From: Pseudaeromonas paramecii
GTDB taxonomy: Bacteria; Pseudomonadota; Gammaproteobacteria; Enterobacterales; Aeromonadaceae
Assembly: GCF_039540575.1 (NCBI RefSeq)
Contig: NZ_BAABFC010000007.1
Coordinates: forward strand, 62,001-126,000
Length of the DNA: 64,000 bases
Direction: 5' to 3'
In this document: positions 1 through 8,582 of the stretch, piece after piece
Layout of the letters: each line of letters opens with the position of its first letter
Position numbering within the stretch: the stretch's first letter is position 1
Translations under genes and position numbers: made by a program
The notes under the pieces: model-generated
What the model was told of the DNA's origin: nothing
What the model saw: the letters and a program-made list of their open reading frames with translations, nothing else
Database searches by the model: none

Positions 1-1
1 C

Positions 2-292
2 CTCAGGCTTAGCGTGCGTCCCTCGCAGACCTCAGCCGACAAGATGGATATCCCCAATCTCATCATCACCACGTCGGATTTTACGCCGGACGAGTACGGC
101 GATGATTTCGTCGCAACCTACATGCGGCGGCTGGGGGTCGAGGTGCCGGCCGCCGAGTTGCCGACCATGCATTTTCTTTCCTCCACCACCATGTGCCCCT
201 GGCTCACCGCCACGGCGGAGGGCAACTTCATCCCGGAATTGATTGCGGCTTTTCGGACGGCGGTGGCGGCGGTACTGCCCGCTTACCAATAA
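2..292 (+). CDS. C-terminal fragment of an unidentified protein (5' end outside window)
   Basis: The reading frame is open to the left edge of the window and stops at 292, so only the last 96 residues are present. An internal GTG at 14 and an ATG at 44 exist, but neither has a convincing ribosome binding site, so the true start is probably upstream. The visible part is a mixed alpha/beta sequence ending in an alanine-rich helix, with no motif I recognise. It ends 19 bp before the dipeptidase gene and probably shares its operon. I do not assign a function. Confidence 0.6.
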   Translation, partial: LRLSVRPSQTSADKMDIPNLIITTSDFTPDEYGDDFVATYMRRLGVEVPAAELPTMHFLSSTTMCPWLTATAEGNFIPELIAAFRTAVAAVLPAYQ

Positions 293-311
293 CTCAGGCA
301 AGGAGAACACC

Positions 312-2024
312 ATGTGCACAACCATGGCAGTCGGCAAGCATGCCACCCTGGATGGGTCGGTCATCATAGCCCACTCGGACGACGATGTTTCCGATGAGCG
401 CCTAATCCAGGTGCCCGCTACCTCGGGTCATGCTCCCGCCCGGGATACTCGACCGGTTTACTACGATAATGCCGCCCTGGGCCCCATGACAGACCCTGTC
501 AGCGGGCGGCTCTACAACGCCAGCGAACTCTACCGCTACATAGGTGGATCCCGTGGCCCCGGCTATCAGCTCACCGAGGAAGAGAAGGCCGCGCGGGATC
601 TGTACGACAGCATTCCGCTTGGCAGCATTCCCCAGGTGGCATCCACCTACGCCTATTTTGATTCCAGCTACGGGGTGATGAATGAAAAGCGGCTGATGAT
701 TGGCGAGTGTACCTGTGGCGCCAAGGTGCATCCCACGCCGGAGCCGGGCATGCGGCTGTTTTACTCTGCCGAATTGTCCCGGGTGGCCCTGGAGCGTTGC
801 AGCAATGCGCGCCAGGCGATTCAACTGATGGGCCAGCTCATCGCCGACTACGGTTACTACGGCACCGGCGAGACCCTGCTGATCGGCGATACCGACGAAG
901 CCTGGGTCATGGAGATGTGCGGCTATGACATGGATGGGACCGACGGGCTCTGGGTGGCTCAGCGGGTACCGGACAACGGCTATTTTGTTGCGGCCAACCA
1001 GTTCCGCATCCGGGAGGTGCTCACTGACTCGGATGACTTCATGTATTCGGAGAACCTGCATGAGGTCTGTGAGGCGCTGGGGTGGTGGGATCCCGCCATC
1101 AGTCCCTTGTTGGACTGGTTGCCCACGGTGAGTTTCGGCGAGTACAGCCATCCCTATTATTCGCTGCGCCGGGTCTGGCGCGCGCTGACCAAGGCAAAAC
1201 CCTCCGCCAACTTACCCGCCTGGGTCGAGAACGGTTACACCCGGGCTTATCCGTTTACGCTTGTGCCCGATCGCAAGCTGGCGGTGGCCGATGTCGCGGC
1301 CATCTACCGCGATCACTACGAGGGCACCGAGTTCGATCTGACCCGAGGCGCGGGGGCGGGCCCCTGGAGTAATCCGACACGCTATGAGAACAATCCGGAT
1401 CAGGGCAATGCCTTTGAGATAAACGTCTATGCCCCCAAAGGCGCGTGGGAGCGGCCGCTCTCCATTTACCGATGTGGCATGATGTGGATCAATCAGGCCC
1501 GCGCTGGTCTGCCCGAGGCGCTGAGTGGCATTGCCTGGGTTGGGCTGGATCGTCCGGCGGCCAACTGTCTGCTGCCCTTTTATTGTGGCGTCACCAAACT
1601 GCCCGACTGTGTGCAGCGGATGAACCTGCTCGACTTCGACATGGAGAGTGCCTGGTGGGCGTTCAACTTCGTTGCCAACTTCGCCACCCTCAAGTACGGC
1701 TACATGATGCCGGATCTGCAGGCCGTGCAGGCCAAGCTTGAGGCTGTGGCTTATGGGAAGATCGCAGAATTTAACCAAGATGAGGGCAATCCCACACCGG
1801 AGCAGCTCACCGGCTTTTGCTGCGAGCATGCCGACGCTGTGCGCAAGGCCTGGTGGTCGTTGGCAAACCAATTGATCGTCAAATATAACGATGGATGTCT
1901 GACTAACCCGACGGTGACCATGCAGAAGATTGACTATCCCGAGCCCTGGTTGCGCCAGGCGGGTTACTATCAGGGGCCCATCAGTTACGACAGGCAAGTG
2001 TGTCGGGAGGACCGCGCCGAGTGA
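312..2024 (+). CDS. Peptidase family C69 dipeptidase (Ntn hydrolase)
   Basis: A 570-residue protein beginning MCTTMAVGKHATLDG. The Cys directly after the initiator Met is the expected N-terminal nucleophile of the C69 (PepD) Ntn-hydrolase family, exposed after Met removal; the following GSVIIAHSDD segment fits the family. These enzymes cleave dipeptides. The frame opens further upstream, but ATG 312 is chosen because AGGAGA lies just before it and because it places the Cys at position 2. No signal peptide is seen, so it is probably cytoplasmic. It follows an unidentified gene by 19 bp and ends at a hairpin terminator. Substrate range is unknown. Confidence 0.88.
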   Translation: MCTTMAVGKHATLDGSVIIAHSDDDVSDERLIQVPATSGHAPARDTRPVYYDNAALGPMTDPVSGRLYNASELYRYIGGSRGPGYQLTEEEKAARDLYDSIPLGSIPQVASTYAYFDSSYGVMNEKRLMIGECTCGAKVHPTPEPGMRLFYSAELSRVALERCSNARQAIQLMGQLIADYGYYGTGETLLIGDTDEAWVMEMCGYDMDGTDGLWVAQRVPDNGYFVAANQFRIREVLTDSDDFMYSENLHEVCEALGWWDPAISPLLDWLPTVSFGEYSHPYYSLRRVWRALTKAKPSANLPAWVENGYTRAYPFTLVPDRKLAVADVAAIYRDHYEGTEFDLTRGAGAGPWSNPTRYENNPDQGNAFEINVYAPKGAWERPLSIYRCGMMWINQARAGLPEALSGIAWVGLDRPAANCLLPFYCGVTKLPDCVQRMNLLDFDMESAWWAFNFVANFATLKYGYMMPDLQAVQAKLEAVAYGKIAEFNQDEGNPTPEQLTGFCCEHADAVRKAWWSLANQLIVKYNDGCLTNPTVTMQKIDYPEPWLRQAGYYQGPISYDRQVCREDRAE

Positions 2025-2044
2025 GGCGTCTGCCCTAGGTACAT

Positions 2045-2074
2045 ACAGACCCGCCGGTGAGCGGGTCTGTTTTA
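2045..2074 (+). terminator. Rho-independent terminator of the dipeptidase gene
   Basis: The arms ACAGACCCGC and GCGGGTCTGT (10 bp, loop CGGTGA) are followed by TTTTAT, 20 bp after the dipeptidase stop codon. There is no T-run in the opposite direction. Confidence 0.8.
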
Positions 2075-2173
2075 TCCCAAAGGCTGACAACCCCCTCCGC
2101 CGGTGGCGTCACCGGCGCATCTGCCAATCGCCGTACCCGGGCTGGGGCATGACGACGAGCCCTGTTGAGGCCA

Positions 2174-2992
2174 TCATCCCCTTGAATAGGCAACGGCTTC
2201 CAAAAACAGCTCATGGCTGGGGCGTACCCCGGTGTACAGCACAAATTGCTCCACCGCCTGAAGGGCAAACACCTCGGCGCCGGTCACCACCGCCTTGCCC
2301 TGGGCGCGGGCTTCTTTGAGCAACGGGGTCTGGGCCGGCAGGGCCACCACCTCGAAGATCACCTGGGCCTGGGCAATCTGCTCCTGGCTGAAAGCCAGGG
2401 CATCAGCCTCGGCACCGTCCTGCATCCCCACCGGGGTGGCGTTGATCAGCAGTTCGGCCGCTATGCCTGTCATATCGGCCTGGTAGTGATAGCCGTAGAG
2501 ATCCGCCAGTGCCTGGCCGGTGGCGGCATTGCGGGAGATGATATGGCCCTGGGTAAAGCCGGCCTGTTGCAGGGCACAGGCCACGGCCTTGGCCATGCCC
2601 CCGCTGCCCTTGAGGGCAAACGGCAGGCTGTTGGGGATCCCGCGCTCCCGTAGCAACTGGGCGATGGCCAGATAATCGGTGTTGTAGGCTTTGAGATGGC
2701 CGTTGCTATTGACTATGGTATTGACCGAATGGATGAGCCTGGCTGACTCATCCAGTTCGTCCACCAGCGGGATGACGGCTTCTTTGAACGGCATGGAGAT
2801 GGCGCAGCCGCGAATACCCAGGGCGCGGACCCCAGTGATGGCGCCTGTGATGTCCTGGGTGGTGAAGGCCTTATACAGATAGTCCAGATCCAGGGCATCG
2901 TAGAGGTAGTTGTGAAAGCGAGTGCCGTAGTTGCTGGGGCGGGCGGCCAGCGACATGCAGACCTGAGTATCCTTGTTTAACTGCCGGGTCAT
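2174..2992 (-). CDS. Shikimate 5-dehydrogenase-like protein (SDH-L type)
   Basis: A 272-residue protein with the two-domain AroE fold. The N-terminal substrate domain has MSLAARPSNYGTRFHNYLY (residues 13-31) and the catalytic-type Lys70 in MPFKE, with Asn91 and Asp106 (NTD) also in place. The nucleotide-binding loop is GSGGMAKA (129-136). The N-terminal signature resembles the shikimate-dehydrogenase-like group (Haemophilus HI0607 type) rather than housekeeping AroE; members are reported to be weak or atypical shikimate dehydrogenases. The start has AAGGAG a few bases upstream. It is convergent with the dipeptidase gene and stands alone. A role in quinate/shikimate or amino-acid-derived metabolism is inference. 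Confidence 0.82.
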   Translation of the reverse strand: MTRQLNKDTQVCMSLAARPSNYGTRFHNYLYDALDLDYLYKAFTTQDITGAITGVRALGIRGCAISMPFKEAVIPLVDELDESARLIHSVNTIVNSNGHLKAYNTDYLAIAQLLRERGIPNSLPFALKGSGGMAKAVACALQQAGFTQGHIISRNAATGQALADLYGYHYQADMTGIAAELLINATPVGMQDGAEADALAFSQEQIAQAQVIFEVVALPAQTPLLKEARAQGKAVVTGAEVFALQAVEQFVLYTGVRPSHELFLEAVAYSRG

Positions 2993-3118
2993 CAGAACTC
3001 CTTACGGTGAGGGCGGCCAGCATTGGCCAACGATCTCTACCATGCCCCAAGCGCCATCGCACGAAAAGGGCTGGCTTGCCCGCAGTGAGGTTTCCTCTTT
3101 TGCCAATCCAGGAGCGAT

Positions 3119-3544
3119 ATGGAGATCACAGAGCGACAGTCTGAACAGCTCCCTGCGCTGCAGGCCCTCTACCTGGCCTCGCGCCGCGCCGCGTTCCCCT
3201 GGTTGGATACCCGGGAGTATGCCCTGGGTGATTTTGAGCGAGATACCCAGGGCGAGCGGGTACTGGTGGCCCTGGAGAAAAACCGGGTGGTGGGGTTTAT
3301 CGGCATCTACGAGCCGGATCAGTTTATTCATCATCTGTATGTAGCCCCCGACCGGCTGCATCAAGGCATAGGCCGACGGCTGTTACTGGCGGCCCGGCAA
3401 ACCTATCACACCATGCACCTTAAGTGCCTGACCAGAAATCAACGGGCCCTGCTGTTTTATCGCGCCATGGGCTTTACCTGCCAGGGGCGGGGTAGGGGAG
3501 AACATGGTGATTACTATTGGCTTCAACTGGCATCGCACGATTGA
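3119..3544 (+). CDS. GNAT family N-acetyltransferase
   Basis: A 141-residue single-domain GNAT protein. The acetyl-CoA pyrophosphate loop is visible as RLHQGIGRRLL (residues 79-89) after the typical beta4 strand FIHHLYVAP; the C-terminal segment NQRALLFYRAMGF matches motif B. Enzymes of this kind transfer acetyl from acetyl-CoA to an amine of a small molecule or protein; the substrate cannot be read here. The ATG is preceded by CCAGGAGCGAT. A second GNAT gene starts 20 bp downstream, so the two probably share a transcript. Confidence 0.85.
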   Translation: MEITERQSEQLPALQALYLASRRAAFPWLDTREYALGDFERDTQGERVLVALEKNRVVGFIGIYEPDQFIHHLYVAPDRLHQGIGRRLLLAARQTYHTMHLKCLTRNQRALLFYRAMGFTCQGRGRGEHGDYYWLQLASHD

Positions 3545-3563
3545 GCCACATCAGGAGCGAGTC

Positions 3564-4028
3564 ATGTACCAGATCATCAATGTGCATCAGTATCCCGCCG
3601 GTTTGGATGAGGCGGCGCGTTACCTGCACCACAAGTGGGGGGATGATGGTAATTACCCCTTTTATTGCGATGTGGTGCAGCACTCGGCGGCCAGTGGAAC
3701 TGGCTTGCCGCAATTCTTCCTGTTGATGGACGAAGACGAGATCGCCGGCTGTTACGGCTTCATCGTGAATGACTTCATCAGCCGGCACGATCTCTGGCCC
3801 TGGTTGTGCTGCTTGTATGTGGCACCAGCACACAGAGGGCAGCGTCTGAGTGGACGGCTGTTGGAACATGCCGGGCAGTGGCTGGCGGCCTCGCCGTATG
3901 CAAGCTTGTACCTGACCACGGACCATGATGGTTTCTATGAGCAGTTCGGCTGGCGCCGCCTGGCAGATGGCTATGATCCCAGTGGCCAACCCCGCAGTAT
4001 CTATGGCCTGGAACGCGAGGGCCGATAG
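3564..4028 (+). CDS. GNAT family N-acetyltransferase
   Basis: A 154-residue GNAT protein. The strand LCCLYVAP followed by AHRGQRLSGRLL (about residues 87-100) is the acetyl-CoA binding motif, and the C-terminal FYEQFGWRR is a typical GNAT ending. The frame opens 60 bp earlier, inside the preceding gene, but ATG 3564 is preferred because TCAGGAGCGAGTC precedes it at good spacing. It sits 20 bp behind another GNAT gene with unrelated sequence, so the pair is not a recent tandem duplication. Substrate unknown. Confidence 0.83.
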   Translation: MYQIINVHQYPAGLDEAARYLHHKWGDDGNYPFYCDVVQHSAASGTGLPQFFLLMDEDEIAGCYGFIVNDFISRHDLWPWLCCLYVAPAHRGQRLSGRLLEHAGQWLAASPYASLYLTTDHDGFYEQFGWRRLADGYDPSGQPRSIYGLEREGR

Positions 4029-4215
4029 GCCGCCATCGTTCAATTTTCTGCAATAGGGTTGGCCTGGGAGGCGGGGACAGGGGCAAAAAATGTGATTGGG
4101 TTAAAAAAGGTATGCAAAAGTTAACTTAGCGCTATGATATTACGCAAAGACTCTAACTTCGACTGGGTGACGCCGGTCGGAACAGCATAATTAGACTCAT
4201 CACAAGGAAGAACGC

Positions 4216-5292
4216 ATGCCGATCCCCTACAAGCGGCTGTCTCGTCAGGCGACTCGTCTGGCGGGTCTGTGCTTATTCAGTGTCACCGCCCTGCCGGTCT
4301 GGGCCAGCAGTGCCCTCTCCAGCCAGCAGTTGCTGGAGCAATTCAACCTCATGGTGTTTGGCAATACCACCTCCTATCAGGAGGTGGCGGGCCGCGCCTA
4401 TGTGGGGGGCAGCGCCAGTGGCGGAACCTATGCCGCCTGGGGCCAGACCCTCGGCAGCTCCAGTTATGCCGGTCTGACGGTACAGGGCAGCGCCAGCGGT
4501 GTGTCGGTGCAAAACGGTGGTGCCGTGGTTGGCGGTGCCATCAGCAACAGTACCATCAATAATGGCAGCTCGGCCATCCTGGGGAGCAGCAGCAACACCA
4601 GTTACAACGGCAGCGGCACCACCTATGTGGCGGGCAGCGTCGCCGGGGGCAACCTCAATCAGCCTCTCATCAGCGATCTGAGCCAGAGCAGCCTGTTAAG
4701 TGCCGAAGTGCAGGCCGCCCAGGGCACCAGCACCAGCGACTACCAGAGCCAGCTCGTTGACCTGTCTCAACAGCTGTCCACCCTGAGTGCCACCGGCAGC
4801 ACCAGTGTCAGTGGCAACAAGGTGACCTTCACCGCCACCGCCGGCAGTGATGGGGTGGCGGTCATCGATCTCACCGGCAGTGCCAGCAGTCTGTTGACCT
4901 CCTACGGCGAGTTCCAGTTTGATGTGGCCAGCGATGTCAGCACCCTGATCTTCAACGTCACCGGCGACAGCCTGAGCCTGTATGCCAACTTCCTGGCCGG
5001 TAGTGCCCAGCAGCTGGCCACCAATACTATCTGGAACTTTATCGATACCAGCTCCCTGACCCTCTCCAGTCAGTTTGGTGGCACCATACTGGCGCCCTAT
5101 GCCAACCTGACCAACAGCAATGAAATTTGGGGTGGCGTATTCGTGAACAATCTGACCCAGTATGGTGCCATTCGGGATGCCGGCTTTACCGGCTCGGTAA
5201 CCGGTATCGCCTCGGCCGTGCCGGAACCGGCTTATGGCTGGTTGTTGGGCTTGGGCATGCTGGGCTTGTGGTGGCGGCAACGCCGGGCCTGA
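4216..5292 (+). CDS. Choice-of-anchor A family protein with PEP-CTERM sorting tail
   Basis: A 358-residue exported protein. Residues 1-30 are a signal peptide (basic start, hydrophobic core, ALPVWA cleavage region). The body is rich in Gly, Ser, Thr and Asn and has the choice-of-anchor-A pattern: FNLMVFGNTTSYQEVAGRAYVGG near residue 43, and GGTILAPYANLTNSNEIWGGVF near 288. The last 24 residues are a PEP-CTERM signal: VPEP, a hydrophobic helix, then RQRRA. Such tails direct proteins to an exosortase for cleavage and surface or exopolysaccharide-linked release; no exosortase lies in this window. The ATG has AAGGAAG upstream and a terminator follows. Single-gene unit; an extracellular matrix role is inference. 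Confidence 0.85.
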   Translation: MPIPYKRLSRQATRLAGLCLFSVTALPVWASSALSSQQLLEQFNLMVFGNTTSYQEVAGRAYVGGSASGGTYAAWGQTLGSSSYAGLTVQGSASGVSVQNGGAVVGGAISNSTINNGSSAILGSSSNTSYNGSGTTYVAGSVAGGNLNQPLISDLSQSSLLSAEVQAAQGTSTSDYQSQLVDLSQQLSTLSATGSTSVSGNKVTFTATAGSDGVAVIDLTGSASSLLTSYGEFQFDVASDVSTLIFNVTGDSLSLYANFLAGSAQQLATNTIWNFIDTSSLTLSSQFGGTILAPYANLTNSNEIWGGVFVNNLTQYGAIRDAGFTGSVTGIASAVPEPAYGWLLGLGMLGLWWRQRRA

Positions 5293-5313
5293 TGTCGCCC
5301 GTCACTCTTGAAT

Positions 5314-5340
5314 AAGCGCGCCACATGGTGCGCTTTTTTT
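5314..5340 (+). terminator. Rho-independent terminator after the PEP-CTERM gene
   Basis: The arms AGCGCGCCA and TGGTGCGCT (one G-T pair, tight loop) are followed by a run of seven T, 22 bp after the stop codon. Confidence 0.8.
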
Positions 5341-5477
5341 GTGGCCGGATAGACATATTGGCCAGATGCTCGCGGGTTGGCGGAGAATGGGCTTGCTAAG
5401 TTTGATGCGCGGCGCAGTTGGTCAGCATCGGCCATGCTAGCGTGGTGGGGAACTGACTGGTCTTTTAGGAGTAGCCC

Positions 5478-5732
5478 ATGCAAGCCAACCCCCTCATCAG
5501 TGCCAATTTCGTCGACGACCTCAAGCTGTTGTCCTGCTTTGAGCCGGATAACCTGCAACAGGGCATCAAGTTGCATCACGAGTGCGATCCCGCCCTGCGT
5601 CAGGCCGCCGATCGCCTGCATCAAAAAGGGATATTGACCGCCGCCGACGGTGGTTATCTCACCCCCTTTGGCATGACACTGCGGGAGCAACTGCAACCCC
5701 TGATCAACGCCTTGGGCGAGCCGAGCCGTTAA
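5478..5732 (+). CDS. TIGR02647 family small protein
   Basis: An 84-residue soluble protein. The pattern LKLLSCFEPDNLQQGIKLHH, then AADRLHQKGILTAADGGYLT, and a Leu-rich C-terminal helix matches the TIGR02647 family of small gammaproteobacterial proteins as I remember it; function unknown. The alternation of helices and a short GYLT hairpin suggests a winged-helix-like fold, which is inference. The start ATG is preceded by TAGGAGTAGCCC. It is convergent with the small secreted protein gene, the two overlapping by 4 bp at their 3' ends. Confidence 0.75.
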   Translation: MQANPLISANFVDDLKLLSCFEPDNLQQGIKLHHECDPALRQAADRLHQKGILTAADGGYLTPFGMTLREQLQPLINALGEPSR

Positions 5733-6103
5733 TCCGGCGTACTGAGTTCCTTCGGCCCTTGCAGCTGGTAGAGTTCCAGCTTGGCCAGCTGCCAGTCGGG
5801 GGTGACGTGCGTCGCCTCCGCTGGTTTCTCTTCTCTTTCCATCACACAGGCAAAGCCCACCGGCGGCTGGCTCTGTCTGGCTTCGCCTTCCACCAATAAC
5901 CGGTCGCCCGGCAGGGCCTGGCGCTGGGTCACATGCAAATCCATCAGTCGGCCCAGGCGGATGGCCACCAGCTTGACGCACAGATCGACCCCTGCCTGGC
6001 TGTCGGCCGGCAGGGGCAGTGGCGCCGTGGGGGCCATGGCTTGACTGGCCGAACTCAGCACGGGTATCAAGAGCAGGCTGAGCAGCAACCGATATCGGCT
6101 CAT
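5729..6103 (-). CDS. Small secreted protein of unknown function, coupled to scrR
   Basis: A 124-residue protein starting MSRYRLLLSLLLIPVL, a clear signal peptide with a predicted cut after SASQAMA. The mature part is about 100 residues with two Cys (in DLCVKL and GFACVM) that could form a disulfide. I do not recognise the family. Its ATG shares one base with the TGA of the upstream LacI-type regulator gene, so translation is probably coupled and it is likely the last gene of the sucrose transcript. The longer in-frame opening to 6430 lies inside that regulator and has no start support. Confidence 0.7.
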   Translation of the reverse strand: MSRYRLLLSLLLIPVLSSASQAMAPTAPLPLPADSQAGVDLCVKLVAIRLGRLMDLHVTQRQALPGDRLLVEGEARQSQPPVGFACVMEREEKPAEATHVTPDWQLAKLELYQLQGPKELSTPD

Positions 6104-7173
6104 CAGCTGCGGTCCTCGTTGAGCAGACGAATCGAGGCGGGATTGCGCCAGCGGATCCGCGGCGCCAGCACCTGAGCATTCTGTGCCGGAGTCTGCTCGG
6201 CGATGAGCTGCTGGATCAGGCTGAAGGCATGGAAGGCCAGTGCCGGGCAGTCCTGGGCGATGGAGTCGATGCGCAGGGGCAGACAGTCCAGCAGATCGTG
6301 ATCGTCGAAGCTGCCCAGATAGATATTGGCTTCCATCAGCTGATGTTGCTGCAGGTAGCGCAGCACCCCTTCGAGCAGGGTGAAGGAGCCGGTAAACAGC
6401 GCCTTGGGTGGGCGGCCCAACTGGTTGCACAGCTCGGCCATCATGTCGTAGCCGGAGCGGGGCTGGAAATCCTTGTGCTGGATCCAGTGATCCGGTGGCG
6501 TGATGCCGGCGCGCTTGAGCCCCAGCTCATAACCGGCCAGCCGGTGCCGACTGGGGGAGAGCTTGAGTTGTCCGCCGAAGTAGTAGATCTCGTCCGGGCT
6601 GTGGCGGGCAAGCATCTGGGTCACCTGGGCGGTGGCCTGGCAGGCATCGGAGATGACCATGGGCAGGGTGGACTCGCCAATGTGCCGGTCCAGCTGCACC
6701 ACCGGCAGGCTCTGGTTGATCTTCTGATAGAGCTGATCGCTTAAGGCACTGGAAGCTACCAGCAGGCCGTCCACCTGCCGCTGGATCAAGGCGTCCACCA
6801 CCATCTGCTCCTGGGCCGAGTTGTCGTCGGTACAGGCGATGAGCAGCTGTAGACCCGCCTCGCGACAGAGGGTCTCCAGCTCCCGGGCCGTGTAGGCAAA
6901 ACCGAAGTTCATCAGATCCGGGATCACCAGGCCAAGGGTGTAGCTGCGGCCCGAGCTCAGGGCGCGGGCGTGGATGCTGGGCTGGTAGTGTTGCTCCCGG
7001 GCGATGGCCAGCACCCGCTCGCGGGTTTCTTCGGCGACACGGTATTCATCGCTGCGGCCATTGAGCACCAGGCTGGCGGTGGCCTTGGAGACCCCCGCCA
7101 GCTCGGCGATGCGACTGATGGTGACACGTTTTTGATTTTTCACTGGCTTCTTCAGCTCATGGGCGTGGCCCAT
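6103..7173 (-). CDS. scrR: LacI family sucrose operon repressor ScrR
   Basis: A 356-residue LacI/GalR protein. The helix-turn-helix is at residues 18-39 (VTISRIAELAGVSKATASLV), followed by the hinge region and a periplasmic-binding-like effector domain. Location inside a sucrose gene cluster and overlap with the 3' end of scrB (22 bp) argue for the sucrose/fructose-responsive repressor. Probable operators are the GCTAAA-CG-TTTAGC type palindromes before scrK and scrY. Start choice is moderately sure: the next possible initiation would be a few codons in, just before the helix-turn-helix. The true inducer (sucrose, fructose or fructose-1-phosphate) cannot be read from the sequence. Confidence 0.88.
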   Translation of the reverse strand: MGHAHELKKPVKNQKRVTISRIAELAGVSKATASLVLNGRSDEYRVAEETRERVLAIAREQHYQPSIHARALSSGRSYTLGLVIPDLMNFGFAYTARELETLCREAGLQLLIACTDDNSAQEQMVVDALIQRQVDGLLVASSALSDQLYQKINQSLPVVQLDRHIGESTLPMVISDACQATAQVTQMLARHSPDEIYYFGGQLKLSPSRHRLAGYELGLKRAGITPPDHWIQHKDFQPRSGYDMMAELCNQLGRPPKALFTGSFTLLEGVLRYLQQHQLMEANIYLGSFDDHDLLDCLPLRIDSIAQDCPALAFHAFSLIQQLIAEQTPAQNAQVLAPRIRWRNPASIRLLNEDRS

Positions 7174-8582
7174 TCTAGCATGCAGGGCGACAGCGGCCAG
7201 TACTCCAACCGTAGCTCTGCGCTGCCCGTCCAGCCCAGCGGCACCGCTTCCCCTGGGAAATAACGCGACGACATTACCACCTCACCGCCATTGATGAAGA
7301 GTTCAATGCTGGAGGCGTCCAGCAGCAGGCGCAGATCCATAAGCTCGCCGTGCCAATGGCGGCTCTCCCATTCGCCGGTGCGCCAGTTGCGGCGGCACAG
7401 GGTCAGGGTGTGGTTCACATAGGCCAGCCAGGCGGACTCACCCAGGGTCAGCTGCCAATGGCCCTGGGGCTGCAAAAACAGCTCGGCACTGCGGCCATCC
7501 AGCAGGGGGGCGGCCTCGGCGGGGCCTTGCCAGCGAGTGCCGGGGCCGCGCAGGGCCGTGAGCTCCCGGGCCGGCTGCTGATACAGACGCCCCGCCACCA
7601 GACGCAGCTCCCGTGGGCAGGTCATCTGATGCTGCCAGCCATAATCGCGGGTGGGCTGGCTGGCCTCGTTGTCATCCGGCAGTCCCATCCAGCCGACGAT
7701 CAGCCGGCGGCCATCCCGGGTCAGGGTGGTCTGGGGCGCGTAGAACTCGAAGCCCAGATCCAGCTCGGTAAACTCGCCATGGGTCAGGCGACCGCTGGCG
7801 TAGTCCATCTGGCCGACAAAGTAGCCGGACTGGAACAGGTTCTGGTAGCGATCCCCTTGGGGGCTCAACCCCTGGGGACAGCAGATGAGCACGTCGCTGC
7901 CATCCAGCTCGAACAGATCCGGGCACTCCCACATGTAGCCGAACTCGCCCAGGCCGTTGTGGCCAGAGCCGGTCAGCTCACCCAGCAGTTGCCAGTGCTG
8001 CAGGTCGTCACCGCGATAGCAAAGCACCTGGCCCTTGAGCTGGGCATCCTGAGCGCCCAGTACCAGGTACCAGTGGTCGCCCTGGCGCCAGACTTTCGGG
8101 TCCCGCACGTGGCCCGTGTAGCCGTCAGGCAGGTCGATGACGGGGCCCAGCTTTTCGAAGGTGCCGTCGTCGATCTGGCGGGCCAGGCACTGATAGGCGG
8201 TGCGGCTACCGTCGTCGTACTTGACGTTGCCGGTGTAGATGAGGTGGACACGGCCTTGGTGCAGCACGGCGCTGCCGGAATAGCAGCCGTTGCGCTCGTA
8301 GGCCTCGCTGGGCAGCAGAGCCACCGGCTCGTGCTGCCAGTGCACCAGATCCGTCGAGGACCAGTGGCCCCAGAACTTGGCACCGTGGGCGCAGGCCAGG
8401 GGGTTCCACTGGTAGAACAGGTGGTAGCCGTCATCGGCCTCCACGAACCCCACAGGATCGTTGAGCAGGCCCACCGGGGGCGCCAAATGCCAATGCGGCC
8501 GATGGGGGTCGGCCGCGGCGCGGAGTTGCCCGGTCATCAGCGACCGGGCGAGCTTATGCAGTAATGTCAGTTCGGACATCAT
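7152..8582 (-). CDS. scrB: Sucrose-6-phosphate hydrolase (GH32)
   Basis: A 476-residue glycoside hydrolase family 32 enzyme. The nucleophile Asp42 lies in GLLNDPVGF, the RDP motif at 160-162, and the acid/base Glu219 in WECPD. A C-terminal beta-sandwich follows, as usual for invertases. It splits the sucrose-6-phosphate produced by the PTS into glucose-6-phosphate and fructose. The first ATG overlaps the scrA stop by 4 bp (ATGA), a translational-coupling arrangement. A second ATG is directly adjacent, so the protein may start one residue later. The first catalytic motif has Val in place of the common Asn (NDPVG instead of NDPNG), which occurs in many bacterial GH32 enzymes. Confidence 0.95.
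   Translation of the reverse strand: MMSELTLLHKLARSLMTGQLRAAADPHRPHWHLAPPVGLLNDPVGFVEADDGYHLFYQWNPLACAHGAKFWGHWSSTDLVHWQHEPVALLPSEAYERNGCYSGSAVLHQGRVHLIYTGNVKYDDGSRTAYQCLARQIDDGTFEKLGPVIDLPDGYTGHVRDPKVWRQGDHWYLVLGAQDAQLKGQVLCYRGDDLQHWQLLGELTGSGHNGLGEFGYMWECPDLFELDGSDVLICCPQGLSPQGDRYQNLFQSGYFVGQMDYASGRLTHGEFTELDLGFEFYAPQTTLTRDGRRLIVGWMGLPDDNEASQPTRDYGWQHQMTCPRELRLVAGRLYQQPARELTALRGPGTRWQGPAEAAPLLDGRSAELFLQPQGHWQLTLGESAWLAYVNHTLTLCRRNWRTGEWESRHWHGELMDLRLLLDASSIELFINGGEVVMSSRYFPGEAVPLGWTGSAELRLEYWPLSPCMLEWATPMS

Noticed and set aside
4133..4138. TATGAT as a -10 for the PEP-CTERM gene
   Set aside because: No acceptable -35 at 15-19 bp, and no sigma-54 pattern is seen nearby; promoter left open.
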